Made by a program: the position numbers and the translations under genes
DNA from: Cephalotrichum gorgonifer
Lineage: Eukaryota; Ascomycota; Sordariomycetes; Microascales; Microascaceae
NCBI GenBank assembly: GCA_900312665.1
Contig: ONZQ02000007.1
Coordinates: 327,156-391,155 of the forward strand
DNA length: 64,000 nucleotides
Direction of reading: 5' to 3'
Shown: one piece after another, positions 48,107-58,730 of the stretch
Layout: the number at the start of each line of letters is the position of its first letter
How positions within the stretch are numbered: the first letter of the stretch is position 1
Notes under the pieces: model-generated
The model's input: only the letters and a program-made list of their open reading frames with translations
The model's database searches: none
Told to the model about the DNA's origin: nothing

Positions 48107-49619
48107 TTCCGCATATCTATCCCGCGTGTTAGAAATTCCGGCGCCACGGCACAACACCCCAAACACCCGGCACCACGGAACACATTACGAGATCGCCCGC
48201 CTCATATACAGAATGTCCCGTCCATTCCCCTTTTGGCCCCCTTCCCGCTCCTGTTGTTTTAGCCTAGCCCGCGCCCCGGGGAGAGGTTACAGCCGCGACT
48301 AGCAACCACGACGGAGGGTGTGCGTTCCACTACGAGGTAGATAGCACCACCGGGGCAAAGGGGGCACCGCCCGTGATATTCGCGCAGCCGGAATCCTCCA
48401 TTCGGCCCCACTTTCGTATATAGTGCCGTCCCTACTTCTCTCCGAAGTGGGAATAGCAGAGAGGTAGGATTTGTTCGTATGCAGGTTCCCGCGTGTGACA
48501 AAGGGACGGGTGGATGAAGGAAAGCACGAGCAAAGGATCCTGTCGGGAGATGGGGCAGTCGGGCAGAACGTCTTCTCGAGAGCTTGAGCCAGAACATGCC
48601 GTGGCCGGTGGATACCAATGGTTACATCCAGCTGTCCCGCCGGCCCGAGATGTGCTAGATAGCTCGACCCCTTCTCCAGATTTCTACATCTCACGTCCCC
48701 GGCTTGGATGTTACCCCAGGTCAAACGCCCAAGAATTAGAAGATCCACTTCCATATTCCTCCCGCCGTCAACCCGACTGAACCCGGGAGAAGGGGGCCTC
48801 TCCACTTGCTTGAAACAGGGGACATACCCCCCCCCCCCAAAGAGAGTTCACACCCGGCATATCTCCCACTACAAGTACTTCCCCGTCTTTGACCCCGGAA
48901 CAGCCACCCGCTTTTCCCGTTTCCGCCCCCGGCCGTTCCCGAATAGAATCAGCCTACCCGAAACGAGATCAAGGCTGCAGAACAAGTCATCCCCTCTACC
49001 AGAAACGGATAGACCGTGGAGGGGGAAGATATATCTACTCTCGGAAGGTACTTGCGAGGACCCTATATGCTCCTCCACGTGTCTATTGTTCGTGCGAGGT
49101 TATCTCCCTTCGGCTGGACTTGAATCGAGGACTATATCGTGGAGGGAAGGGTGTCTGAGGCGACACCGACTTGGGTGGCATCTGCTTAGACCCCGCGTCG
49201 GGAGGGACAATGCGATGTTCAGAGACAGGTTCCTGCCCCCCATTCTTGCTAGGCAAGGCGTCCTAGTATTTGAAAGGGAATATCTTGTCCAGTAGCGGTG
49301 CATAGGAGAGGTCTTTCTTTGAAGGTTGATATGAAGTAGCAAAACACCATGGGCTTCGGTGTTATTGGATATAGTGTCCAGAAAAGATAGACATTAAGAG
49401 GTAATTCTCACGTCGTCCGTTAGCAAGTTGAATCTTGTCTTACAGGTCAGGTAGGGCAAAACCCAGGATGGGACGATGGAGCAAGCGGTATCATGTCTCT
49501 TTTATTCTTCTATATTCCACGTCTTTCATATCCTATTTTTTTCCTTCTAAGGAGCAGCTGTATCTCACGATGCCCCCCTCGACTCCTCCCCAACCCACGC
49601 ACGCCGATTTTCTTCTTCT

Positions 49620-51974
49620 CTAGAACGAATTCAAAAGCACAACGCCCTCGCCCTCCCTCTTTACCAGCCTCCCCAGCCTATTCACCTTCTCGCCTAGTGC
49701 TTCCAACCCCTTGGTAACCTCCTCTGCCTTTTCGGCGCCCACAACAAGGATCATTCCCACGCCGTTATTGAACGCGCGGGCCATCTCTACGTCGGAGACG
49801 CCTCCCGCCTTCTGTAGCCACTCAAAGACGGGAAGCCTGTTCCAGCTCTGGAGGTCGATCTCGGCGGCTAGGTGGGAAGGGATTGTGCGGGGCGGGTTCT
49901 CGAGTAGACCACCGCCCGTAATATGAGCCATACCCTTCAGCGACCCCTTCGGTAGCGACAGAAGGGAGCGGACGTAAATGCGCGTGGGGGTCAGGAGGCT
50001 CTCTCCAGCAGAAATGGAAGGGTCCCAGGGGGCCGGGTCAGTGAGGGCCAGGCCCGCGCGGGAGAGGATCTTACGAACGAGGGAGAACCCATTCGAGTGC
50101 ACACCAGAGGAGGCGAGCCCAAGAATCACATCCCCCTCAGTCATGTCATCCATCCTGGGGAGACGAGAATCAGCCGTCACGGTCCCCACTGCAGCGCCCG
50201 CAGCGTCGTAGTCCTTCCCGTGGTAAAGACCCGGCATCTCCGCCGTCTCACCCCCAACAAGCGCGCATCCAGCTTGCGCACATCCCTTCGCCACCCCCTC
50301 GACGAAGGATGCGGCCGAGGCAACGTCAAGCTTACTGCAGCCGTAGTAATCCATGAACATCAGGGGCTCGGCGCCCTGCACGACCAAGTCGTTGACGTTC
50401 ATAGCCACGAGGTCGATACCCACGGTGTCGTGCTTGTCCATGGCTTGCGCGATCATCAGCTTCGTCCCGACTCCGTCAATGGCGCCGACTAGGATCGGCC
50501 CGCCGGGGAACCCGGCCCTTGAAAGGTCTAGCTCGCCGCCGAAGCCTCCAATCTCGGCGTCGGCGCCTGGTCGGCGGGTGGAGGAGACGGCAGCGCGGAT
50601 GCGCTCAACAAGGGCGTTTCCAGCGTCTATGCTAACACCGGCCTGCGCGTAGGTGAGGCCCTCGCTCGCGACGGGGCGGAGGGCGCGGTGGGCAATATCC
50701 TTGCGGTAGAACTTGCCCTCAAACTCGATGTGGGATACGCCGGCGTAGGCTTCGCTGACGGCGGATTCGAGGGTGGAGGCGACGGCGGAGGCGGCGATGA
50801 CACGACCGCCCGAGGTCTTGAGCTGCGTACCGTCTAGCGCCGTGCCGGCGTGGAAGATGTTGATGGAGGGGGAGGAGGGCGTGCGGACGGTCATAGGAGT
50901 GCCCTTCGCGTAGGAGCCCGGGTAGCCGCCGGAGGCCACGACGACCGTGGCGCTGAACTTGTCCTCGACCTTGAGATCGACGGCGTCGAGGCAGCCGCTG
51001 ATACAGCAGAGCATGACGTCCGCGAGATCGGTGGAGGCGGGGAGGAGCGGCAGGACGGTCTGGGTTTCTGGGTCACCGAACCGGACGTTGTATTCAAGAA
51101 CACGGGGTCCGTCCTTGGTGATCATCAAGCCGGTGAAAAGGACGCCAACGAAGGGGTTCCTCTCGCGGCGCATGCCACGGAAGGTGGGCTCAAGGATCTC
51201 TCGGTTTACGAGGTCCATGAGTTCGGGAGTGGAGATGGGGGTCGGGGCGTAGCAGCCCATACCGCCCGTGTTAGGGCCGAGATCGCCGTCGAAGATGCGC
51301 TTGTGGTCCTGCGCAGCCGGGAGGGACTGGAAGTTCGTGCCGTCGCAGAAGGTGAGGATGCTCAGCTCCTGTCCCTCGAGGAACTCCTCGATGACGATCT
51401 CGTCGCCCGCAGATCCAAAGGCCTTGTCGACCATTATCTCCTTCACAGCCGCCTTCGCCTCCTCCTTTGTTGAGGGGATAATAACACCCTTGCCGGCAGC
51501 GATACCGGTCGCCTTGATCACGACGTTATGCGAGACGCTATCCAGGTACGCGAGTGCCTTCTCCGGGTCGGAAAAGTTCTCGTAAGCGGCGGTGGGAATG
51601 TTGTGTCGCTTCATAAAGTCCTTGGAGTAGGTCTTGCTGCCCTCGAGACGGGCGGCCTCGGGCGAGGGGCCGAAGCAGGGGATGCCAGCATCATGGAAGT
51701 GTTTGGCGATGCCAGCTACCAGGGGCGCCTCGGGACCCGGGACGACGAGGTTGACGGAATTGGCACGGGCGAGCGCGACAAGGGCAGGGAAGTCATCGGG
51801 CGAGACGTCGGTGACGTTGGTCGTCTTGGGGCAGGTGGCGGTACCTCCGTTTCCGGGGGCAACGAGGATAGACTCGACGCGCGGGGACTGGCTGAGCTTC
51901 CAGGCAAGGGCGTGTTCGCGACCTCCGTTGCCGATGAGGAGGATGCGCACGGGGCCTTCCGGGACGGCGGCCAT
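49620..51974 (-). CDS. ADE5,7: bifunctional purine enzyme: GAR synthetase / AIR synthetase
   Basis: One intronless exon encodes 784 residues. The N-terminal half (to about residue 430) is phosphoribosylamine-glycine ligase: RILLIGNGGREHALAWKL, the ATP-grasp segments VIKATGIAAGKGVIIP and EEFLEGQELSILTFCDG, and MGCYAPTPI. From about residue 440 it is phosphoribosylformylglycinamidine cyclo-ligase: YAQAGVSIDAGNALVERI, VGTKLMIAQAMDKHDTVGID and ALVGGETAEMPG. It catalyses steps two and five of de novo IMP synthesis in the cytosol. Fusion of the two activities in this order is normal for fungi. The ATG at 51974 directly precedes the conserved start of the ligase, so it is the likely start. Confidence 0.97.
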   Translation of the reverse strand: MAAVPEGPVRILLIGNGGREHALAWKLSQSPRVESILVAPGNGGTATCPKTTNVTDVSPDDFPALVALARANSVNLVVPGPEAPLVAGIAKHFHDAGIPCFGPSPEAARLEGSKTYSKDFMKRHNIPTAAYENFSDPEKALAYLDSVSHNVVIKATGIAAGKGVIIPSTKEEAKAAVKEIMVDKAFGSAGDEIVIEEFLEGQELSILTFCDGTNFQSLPAAQDHKRIFDGDLGPNTGGMGCYAPTPISTPELMDLVNREILEPTFRGMRRERNPFVGVLFTGLMITKDGPRVLEYNVRFGDPETQTVLPLLPASTDLADVMLCCISGCLDAVDLKVEDKFSATVVVASGGYPGSYAKGTPMTVRTPSSPSINIFHAGTALDGTQLKTSGGRVIAASAVASTLESAVSEAYAGVSHIEFEGKFYRKDIAHRALRPVASEGLTYAQAGVSIDAGNALVERIRAAVSSTRRPGADAEIGGFGGELDLSRAGFPGGPILVGAIDGVGTKLMIAQAMDKHDTVGIDLVAMNVNDLVVQGAEPLMFMDYYGCSKLDVASAASFVEGVAKGCAQAGCALVGGETAEMPGLYHGKDYDAAGAAVGTVTADSRLPRMDDMTEGDVILGLASSGVHSNGFSLVRKILSRAGLALTDPAPWDPSISAGESLLTPTRIYVRSLLSLPKGSLKGMAHITGGGLLENPPRTIPSHLAAEIDLQSWNRLPVFEWLQKAGGVSDVEMARAFNNGVGMILVVGAEKAEEVTKGLEALGEKVNRLGRLVKREGEGVVLLNSF

Positions 51975-54900
51975 TGTGGCGAGGAATTATAAGATCTAAG
52001 GCTTTGTTAACGAGGCAATGGAGAGCACCAGCTCGTGGAAATATTGTTTGGTGCCACGAAATAGAACTTGTCTTTTTCTTTGCTCGTGGAAATTTCAAGG
52101 TGGGGTGAAAATTGCGGGGGAGGGGTCGAGTATGTATGGCAAGGTGCCGCCGAGGGGTCATAAAGTGTGCTTTTTTCTCAATGTCCCACCCAAGCACGGG
52201 ATTTTCTCTCCGCACTCACCTTTTATCTGGCTGCTCCCGTTTGATACTCAGAATGTCGATTCGATAAACAATATTTCGTCACGAAGCCGAGTTGATCCAG
52301 CGGTTCAAAGTCGAACAGAGAGTTCGTCTCTGCTTAGCGATTGGCCACCATCTAGCAGGAGCGCATGAAAAAAAAAAGTTTGACTCCAGGACCGGCGGCA
52401 CTACCATTGGTTGCCGATCGCGGCGGGTCGGCGTCTCCCGTCCGGCTGTGGGTTTGTCTGGTACTCGTCGAGGGCGCTACCCTATCTCGTTCGCGTACTG
52501 GTTAATAGGATCGAGTTGCCCATTTGTCGGTGGCGACAGCCGAATTAGACAGGCTCCCAATGAGATATGTACCCATGCTCAGCTGTGTTGTATTACTGCT
52601 GCTGTGTCTTAACGGAGAATCGACGACCAGCCGACCACCCATATACACCGTTACCTTTGGAGGCAAAGGGCGAGGGCTGTCACGCACTCATTCTCGTAAA
52701 TCCATGGCGGGGCAAGGGAGGGGCACAACTTATCTACTTGTATGAAGTACTCGTACAACAAACACACCTTGGGAGACTGACCCCCGATGGCTTACCTGCA
52801 CATTGCGTTCCATCCTCCTCTCCTTTTGCGAGTACGAGTACATCCATGTTCCCCCACCCCCGTGACAAGGATAGGTCAAGGCTTTGTGTGGCCCCCCAAA
52901 CCGTGTGTATCTTTGAAGGCTCTATTATGCGGCTCACCCCACGCCCATCCCACGCCTGGGCGGATAAGCCGAGCTAGGAGGAAGAAAGAGGGTAGGGGAC
53001 CTTCTTCCACCTGTCATACGAGTATAAATACGAGTAATAGGGTTTCTTTCCTCCTAGCTCGGAGACTCCGGGACCAGTGGGGCCTCATCAATCACGATAT
53101 TCCATCCAAGTACTCGTACGAGTACTTGTAGATACAATTGTGGTAGGGCGGCGGATGAAGTCGTCAATTGCTCCACTCCGCCATACGATACTTGTACGAG
53201 TACTGAGATGACCTGGTCTGGGCGTCCTATAAGTTAGCTTTGCTATATCACTGCCGTGGTGTAAGTATATCATGATCTTATTTTGCGCCGCGCATTATAC
53301 CAGTATACCAGGATACCTCCGAATGCTCCCAATGATCACAAGGGATCTGTATCTGATAGATGACAGAGCAGTGTTCTGGACTTGACGAGGATAAACCCGT
53401 GGGATGCCGTGACTATCCGCCCTCCCGCTTTGCCCTGATATGTCCTCATAGGTAGTAACTCCTCGGCACGAGAGTGTGGGAAGATTGAATTGACTCGTAC
53501 GTATCTAGAAGAGCACCCAGGCACAACACGGGCATAGAATGACGTCGGACATGGAGCAACATCTTCCACTCACCCAACACATCGCACCAACTTGGGATAG
53601 AAATTGGCGTTACACCCAGTCAATCGACCTCTTCCTTGGGTGGGGCCAGCTTCAATGGCGGCACCATACTCGGTACTAGTTTAGAGAACGGATACCGTCC
53701 GCGAAACCCTTGTACACATACTACTAGCAATACCTAGACTAATTCTCGTAGGTGGGTTTCAAATGGAAAACCCTGTACGAGTTGACGCAACTATATCCAT
53801 CTCCTGGACGGACCTTTCCCCCTGCTGGTGTCTGAGACGTCGTCCGTGCAATTCTTCATTCTCGATTGAGGCGAAACGCATTACGTACCTCTTGCATGTG
53901 AACCTATTAACGATCTGTCACTTGACTCTTCCAGCATTCCTGATCCGACCCGCCGGAATTTCCTAACCAACCACCTGGTTCTCCTCCAATACTCCCCGGC
54001 TTCCTCGCCCGCCCCGCTCGGCCGCAAAGGGCCCGAACCAAGAACTAATGGTAATACTAGTCTAGGCAATCATTCAAGTACTCGAGGCGGGCTTTCTCAC
54101 ACAAAGGTTGTACGATACTTTACAAGAACAAATGTACCCTGTAGTTTTAGCTTGTGATTCAGCAAAATTACCATAACCTTGGCGCCAGGATGTACAAGTA
54201 ATATACGGTATATTTGGGAACTTTCTATTAGGACTTGCAAGTGTATTGATAGTCGTACTTTTGTATTCATACGAGTAAATACAGAGGGCTGGGTCCTGTG
54301 GGAAGGTTCATCATATTACATGTATTTGCAGAATTTCTGAGCCAGCTCGACCCTTGTCCTGTTGCGGTCTTCCAGAATCTCAACCCACTTGCTAAAGAAG
54401 TAAACCTTTCCGGTCGAAGTCCGAATTTCTTCACTCCGTTCTTGGGACGCTTCCCTCCCCCTCCTCCCCATCCTCCCCACGAGGCTCACCGCCAGTAGCT
54501 GTAGCAACTATCTTCCTCATTCTCTGGTGTTCTAGCCCCGTAATAGCGACATCGTCGCCGCCGTTTTGTGTGCGTGCGCCGCCCTGGCCAGTTTACTTTA
54601 CCTTCACTTTTTTTTTTGGGCCCTTCGTTTCTGTTGCCCTAGCATCGGCCATCATCTCCCTCGCACCTTCCGCCAACCATCTTTCTGACTCCTGTTTTTC
54701 AGCGTCCGAACCCTCCGGTCTCTCGTCTCCCGCAACTTTTAATCATCTTCCTTTCCAAATCTCGATATTCTGCTCACCTTCCGTGTTATCCGTACCGCCC
54801 ATCAAAACCGACATACACTTCATAACCCCCCCCTCCTCCCCCCGGCCCTGGCGAGCAAAGTACTCATACACCACATAATTCTGCGCCATGCCCACACCGA

Positions 54901-54995
54901 CCAAACTTTGCCTGTCACCATCCTTTATCGCCTCCGTATCCATTCCACAAGCTCTATAATAAACACAGTCATCCGAAACACAAAACACGGGAGCC
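51975..54995. other. 3 kb gene-free region rich in GTAC-type words
   Basis: No gene is seen. The word family is dense here (52745, 52829-52842, 53027-53036, 53107-53128, 53187-53206, 53494 and 54200-54275). The first 100 bp should contain the ADE5,7 promoter, and the last about 450 bp are CT-rich, like a leader of the next gene. Confidence 0.55.
53107..53128. repeat. 22-bp perfect palindrome (GTAC-type)
   Basis: The 22 bases are perfectly self-complementary. The left arm is CAAGTACTCGT and the right arm is its exact reverse complement, with no spacer. It is the longest member of the word family scattered through the gene-free DNA. Confidence 0.95.
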
Positions 54996-57230
54996 ATGGA
55001 TGACGCCACGAGGTTGATTGCCAACCTCCAGGACAAACTCGCCGAGCTGGATCAGAAGGTCGCAACATACCGCCAGGACCTTGCCGACGAGTTTACCCGC
55101 CACTCCCACCAGCTGCTCCGTGACCTGCCCGAGTCACTGTCCGCCACGGTCCAGGGGACCATCGCCCGCTCGGTCCATAAGTATTCGGCCATCAGCCCTG
55201 CACTGACCGGGGCAGGAATACAGCCCCCCACCCCCCGAGCTGAGTCACCAAAACGTCCTTCTGGTTTTGGTTTTGGCACGAGTGCGAGTACTTGTGTCCC
55301 CGGGGCTGCAGCTTCTATTCAAACTTGCACGGCGCCCGCCAACGCAAGCACACCAGGCACAGGTGGTACGGCCACGAGCACCACTGCAACCGCTACATCC
55401 CGCCCCGCCGATCACGAGGACTCGTCTCCCGCATCCCGGTTACCTCGACCCGCAACGCCACCACCTTCGCTGCCACCTCCTCAACTTTCCCCTCGCCCTA
55501 CCCCCCCTTCTCCCCGGGCTGGCACCGACGACCTCGGCCATATGTCAGATTCTCCTGACGACCGAGAGGCTGAGTTGCGCGGGGTTTTCACTCCGAGTTT
55601 CCTCCCTCTTCTCGACACCTCATACGACCGTATGCCTTCTTCTCCGAAAACAAGAAGTCCGCGGAATACCCTCACTCCCACGACAATGGATGGGAGCGGC
55701 CCCAGGCGGATAGAAATGCGCGGGAGCCAGCTGCCATCGAGCCCTCTAGCGTCAGCGCCTACGCCAACCCAAATGCCCATAAGACCTCCGACCATCCGTC
55801 GCGGTACCGACGATTTATCCGCGTTGTCGGCGCGCTCCGACAAGAGCGACTCGAAATCCCGGCGTAGTGCGCTGCGCCGATCTTCGAGCTCGTCTAAGCC
55901 CCAGAGCCCGAGGCGCGTCCGCTTCGAGTTCGCAGGCGCCGAGGTGCTCCCTACTACTTCGCCCTCAAATAGCTTGCAGGATGTCAGGCAGCCACTGGTA
56001 GATGGCCAAATTTACACAGCCTCCGTCTCGGAGATGGAAGATGACTCGACAAAGATGTACAGCGTGGAGGCCATCTTAGGACTTGCGGACACTGAAGACG
56101 ACGAGCCGCCGCCTAAAAAGGTCTCATCTTCGCAAGCGCTAAGGGCATTATCCAAGCTGCCCTTGGACTCGGATACAGTTTGGACCCCCGTCACCCAGGA
56201 ACCGATGCCGGAGCCCGACTCGGAGGAACAAAGTCGTGACACTGTAAAACATACCTCGCCATTGAACTCCGAAACACTGACTGCCGCCGTCCAAAACGCT
56301 GGACGAGAACCTTCCCGGCGCGTCTATACGGAAATCAGCCGAGCCGTGCCAGTCTCCACGCCACAACCCTCCCAGTCGCGACAGTACGACGACGACGATT
56401 CGGACGACTCTTCCGACGGCGATTTCTTATCCATTGCAAAGCCCAAGTCTTTTGCAAACAAGAAGGCCCTCATGTCTCCGCGGTCGAGATCGCCTTCTGG
56501 CGACCCGGGTTCCAAGCCCATCCCCGCTAGGCGCGCAACAACGGACGTTATTTCCAAGCCTGCCATAGCCACGCAAGATTCCACTTCCATACCCGCACCC
56601 TCGGAGGGTGGTGCAACACAAACAAATCCAAAGGATACTGTGCCCGCCCCGTTAAAACGGACCTCGGATGAGCCGCCCGATGTGGGCCCAGACTACAGTG
56701 ATGTCTTTGACTTCGAAGCCTCAGAGGGCATGCCGGAGCCAGCCCCCCTAACGCCGCTGAGAGACGACGAGTCGGACTCAGGTGTAGACGATAGTGGACC
56801 CCAGCCGAGAGAGCCGCTGCAAATGTACTCGACCTCCTTGGCTGTCGACATCACGCGGCGTCAGCCTGCTCAACAGCCCACTCCTGCCGACGAGGGTGAG
56901 GACGCCGCGACCCCGACGCCAGCCGTGCCGGTCCCGGGGTCAAAACCGCTTGCTCCCGTTAACGTAGGATCCTACAAGGGCCGGCCAATAATCATGCCGG
57001 TGGTGGTGAACCCGGCTATCCACGAGCAAGCGGCCATGATGGGCGACTTCAACACGTTTGTGGGGGGGCTGGACGGCCGCAGCGGTATGGACGACGGCGA
57101 CATGAACAGCTTCAGGGCGAGCCTCACGAACGCCGCGTTTTCCGGGACGCCGAGGAGCTTTACGGAGAGGTTGATGATTGAGGACAGACTGGCGAGAGAA
57201 GAAGGGAAGAGTCTGGAGCCTTCGCAGTGA
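54996..57230 (+). CDS. large disordered protein of unknown function
   Basis: A single exon encodes 744 residues; I do not recognise the family. Residues 1-50 (MDDATRLIANLQDKLAELDQ and following) form a likely coiled coil. The rest is rich in Ser, Pro, Thr and Asp with many SP and TP sites, and looks intrinsically disordered with acidic patches such as DDDDSDDSSDGDF. A more ordered C-terminus has GRPIIMPVVVNP, then DFNTFVGGLDG and SFTERLMIEDRLAREEG, which may be the conserved functional part. The many proline-directed sites suggest regulation by phosphorylation. The coding nature is supported by length, codon-position GC bias and a good ATG after a CT-rich leader. The stop codon lies in a GTGA repeat. 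Confidence 0.75.
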   Translation: MDDATRLIANLQDKLAELDQKVATYRQDLADEFTRHSHQLLRDLPESLSATVQGTIARSVHKYSAISPALTGAGIQPPTPRAESPKRPSGFGFGTSASTCVPGAAASIQTCTAPANASTPGTGGTATSTTATATSRPADHEDSSPASRLPRPATPPPSLPPPQLSPRPTPPSPRAGTDDLGHMSDSPDDREAELRGVFTPSFLPLLDTSYDRMPSSPKTRSPRNTLTPTTMDGSGPRRIEMRGSQLPSSPLASAPTPTQMPIRPPTIRRGTDDLSALSARSDKSDSKSRRSALRRSSSSSKPQSPRRVRFEFAGAEVLPTTSPSNSLQDVRQPLVDGQIYTASVSEMEDDSTKMYSVEAILGLADTEDDEPPPKKVSSSQALRALSKLPLDSDTVWTPVTQEPMPEPDSEEQSRDTVKHTSPLNSETLTAAVQNAGREPSRRVYTEISRAVPVSTPQPSQSRQYDDDDSDDSSDGDFLSIAKPKSFANKKALMSPRSRSPSGDPGSKPIPARRATTDVISKPAIATQDSTSIPAPSEGGATQTNPKDTVPAPLKRTSDEPPDVGPDYSDVFDFEASEGMPEPAPLTPLRDDESDSGVDDSGPQPREPLQMYSTSLAVDITRRQPAQQPTPADEGEDAATPTPAVPVPGSKPLAPVNVGSYKGRPIIMPVVVNPAIHEQAAMMGDFNTFVGGLDGRSGMDDGDMNSFRASLTNAAFSGTPRSFTERLMIEDRLAREEGKSLEPSQ

Positions 57231-57242
57231 GTGAGTGAGTGA
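57227..57242. repeat. (GTGA)4 repeat at the stop codon
   Basis: Four GTGA units; the TGA stop of the preceding gene is part of the first. Confidence 0.85.
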
Positions 57243-58112
57243 GCTCATACAGGCAGCTACCCGAGAATCGAGTGCTTGGCGATTGCTGAGGTGGGGGGAG
57301 TGGTGGTTTAGTTTCAAGGGGAAGATATCCCGTCGTTTCATTCATATTTCTTTTATGTCTTTTGCATTAAGGGGCGCGGAGCTTCCGGTTTAAAATGGGA
57401 ATTTTGCGGACAATTGAAAGGAGGGAATCTGTACTAGAACTAGAGGGAAGATGAGTGTGTAAATGTACATATAGGCAGTGGACGCCTTATATCTAACCCC
57501 CACGAACTGACTACATCTCTCGCGCTGTGCTGCTCCATGTTAAGGTTTACCTTTCTACCCTTTCGGAGGTTCACACGAGGAAAACTCCAGCGAGGCCACT
57601 TCTTTGCTCGTAGGTTTCGGCAAATCCCACCCCGATGGGGGGATGGGTACTCTTAATAGATGGCCGAGGAAGAATGGACATCCCATCCACGGGCGGAATT
57701 TACATGACAATAAAATATGAGCACAAAGTATGGAAGAGGGTGTGGAAGGCTTGTGCTTGGCGACGATCATCTCAGCCTTGTTCCAAGCAGCTGGAATAGC
57801 CTATCATGCCTACCGAGGTGGGGGCAGTACCGGCTTGCGGGCGTGGTATTAGTGGTGGTGCATGGTGGTGTGGTGGGAGCTTGGGCCCCACATGCAAGTA
57901 ACGGGTATTTTGTCACATCTCAGAATAATTCTGCCGAAGTCATATCGAACGATGCCCACCACCATATCCCGTGCTCACCAGCTAATCTCGAAACCAACCG
58001 ATATACCGCCCCCACCCTTCTCTCTACGATATCTTATGATAGGTGAAAGTTGATTCTCGCCTCGTCGGACTCGAAACAATATACGGCTCGGGGAAGAAGA
58101 TCTGATTTCACA
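57231..58112. other. intergenic region upstream of PET100
   Basis: No gene is seen. The left part is the 3' flank of the disordered-protein gene; the right part should be the PET100 promoter. Confidence 0.5.
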
Positions 58113-58468
58113 ATGGCTGGTCTTCGTTTGGAAGTCTTCAAGGTATCACCAAGAACAACCACAATCACAACCACAGCCTCCCCCCCTCTCCTTCTCTACA
58201 CCTCGTCACCTAAATTCAAGCACTAATTTGAGTGTGGACATAGTTTGGCACGTACCTCCTCTTCCCCATCGGGATTATGTACTACTTCGGCACGAACCTC
58301 GACAACAAATTCTCCGTTCCCGGATTCTGGCCCAAGCCGGAGGAGACGAACCGCATACCGCACTCGAGAGAGGATATCAAGGCCGAGTACGAAAAGATTG
58401 TGGAGAGGCAGAGAGCGCTGAAGGAGAGGAGGGCGGCGGAGGAAGCGAGGCGGGCCGGCGCGGAGTAG
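58113..58468 (+). CDS. PET100: cytochrome c oxidase assembly factor Pet100
   Basis: Two exons, 58113-58142 (only ten codons, MAGLRLEVFK) and 58244-58468, encode 84 residues. After splicing at a GTATCA donor and an ACATAG acceptor the protein reads FGTYLLFPIGIMYYFGTNLD, then KFSVPGFWPKPEETNRIP. This matches the Pet100 family: a single N-terminal transmembrane helix with the MYYFGT motif, followed by a charged helical tail rich in Arg, Glu and Ala. Pet100 is an inner-membrane chaperone that brings late subunits such as Cox7, Cox8 and Cox9 into complex IV. Without the ten-codon exon, a frame starting at the internal Met (58277) would lose the membrane helix. It is convergent with a TACO1-type gene, 262 bp between stops. 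Confidence 0.93.
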
Positions 58469-58730
58469 TTGTATCGCGGGATATGGGAGGAACGCCTTGA
58501 AGGCTGCCCTGAAGATGGGTGAGGACTGTGAAGAAAAAGTGTAGAATTATGGCGTTCAGGATACGATGCTTATCGTTTGAGGGACTGGCGTTGTCGTTTG
58601 AAGATCGAGGATCTCTTCTCCATGGTCTATGTTGACCGTTGTATAATACATCTTCATACATGTCTTATCCGCACACAATATCGCACATGATGGCAGGACG
58701 ACGCAGGAAATCGCCCGCTAATCACCCTGG

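Larger units (their letters stand above)
43554..49619. other. 6 kb gene-free region rich in GTAC-type words
   Basis: No frame on either strand reads as a protein family. GTAC-type words are frequent (near 43908, 44099, 44750, 44835, 45140, 45490, 46010-46078, 46695, 46870, 46905-46945 and 48870). A 30-bp tandem repeat lies at 43679-43708 and a C-run/A-run at 48072-48106. The left 700 bp should include the STE23 promoter, and the TTTATT at 49501-49506 is a possible polyadenylation signal for ADE5,7. The middle is unexplained; base composition is not obviously AT-rich, so heavy repeat-induced mutation is not apparent. Confidence 0.55.

Noticed and set aside
50850..51473. 207-codon open frame opposite ADE5,7
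   Set aside because: Antisense shadow inside a conserved GC-rich exon.
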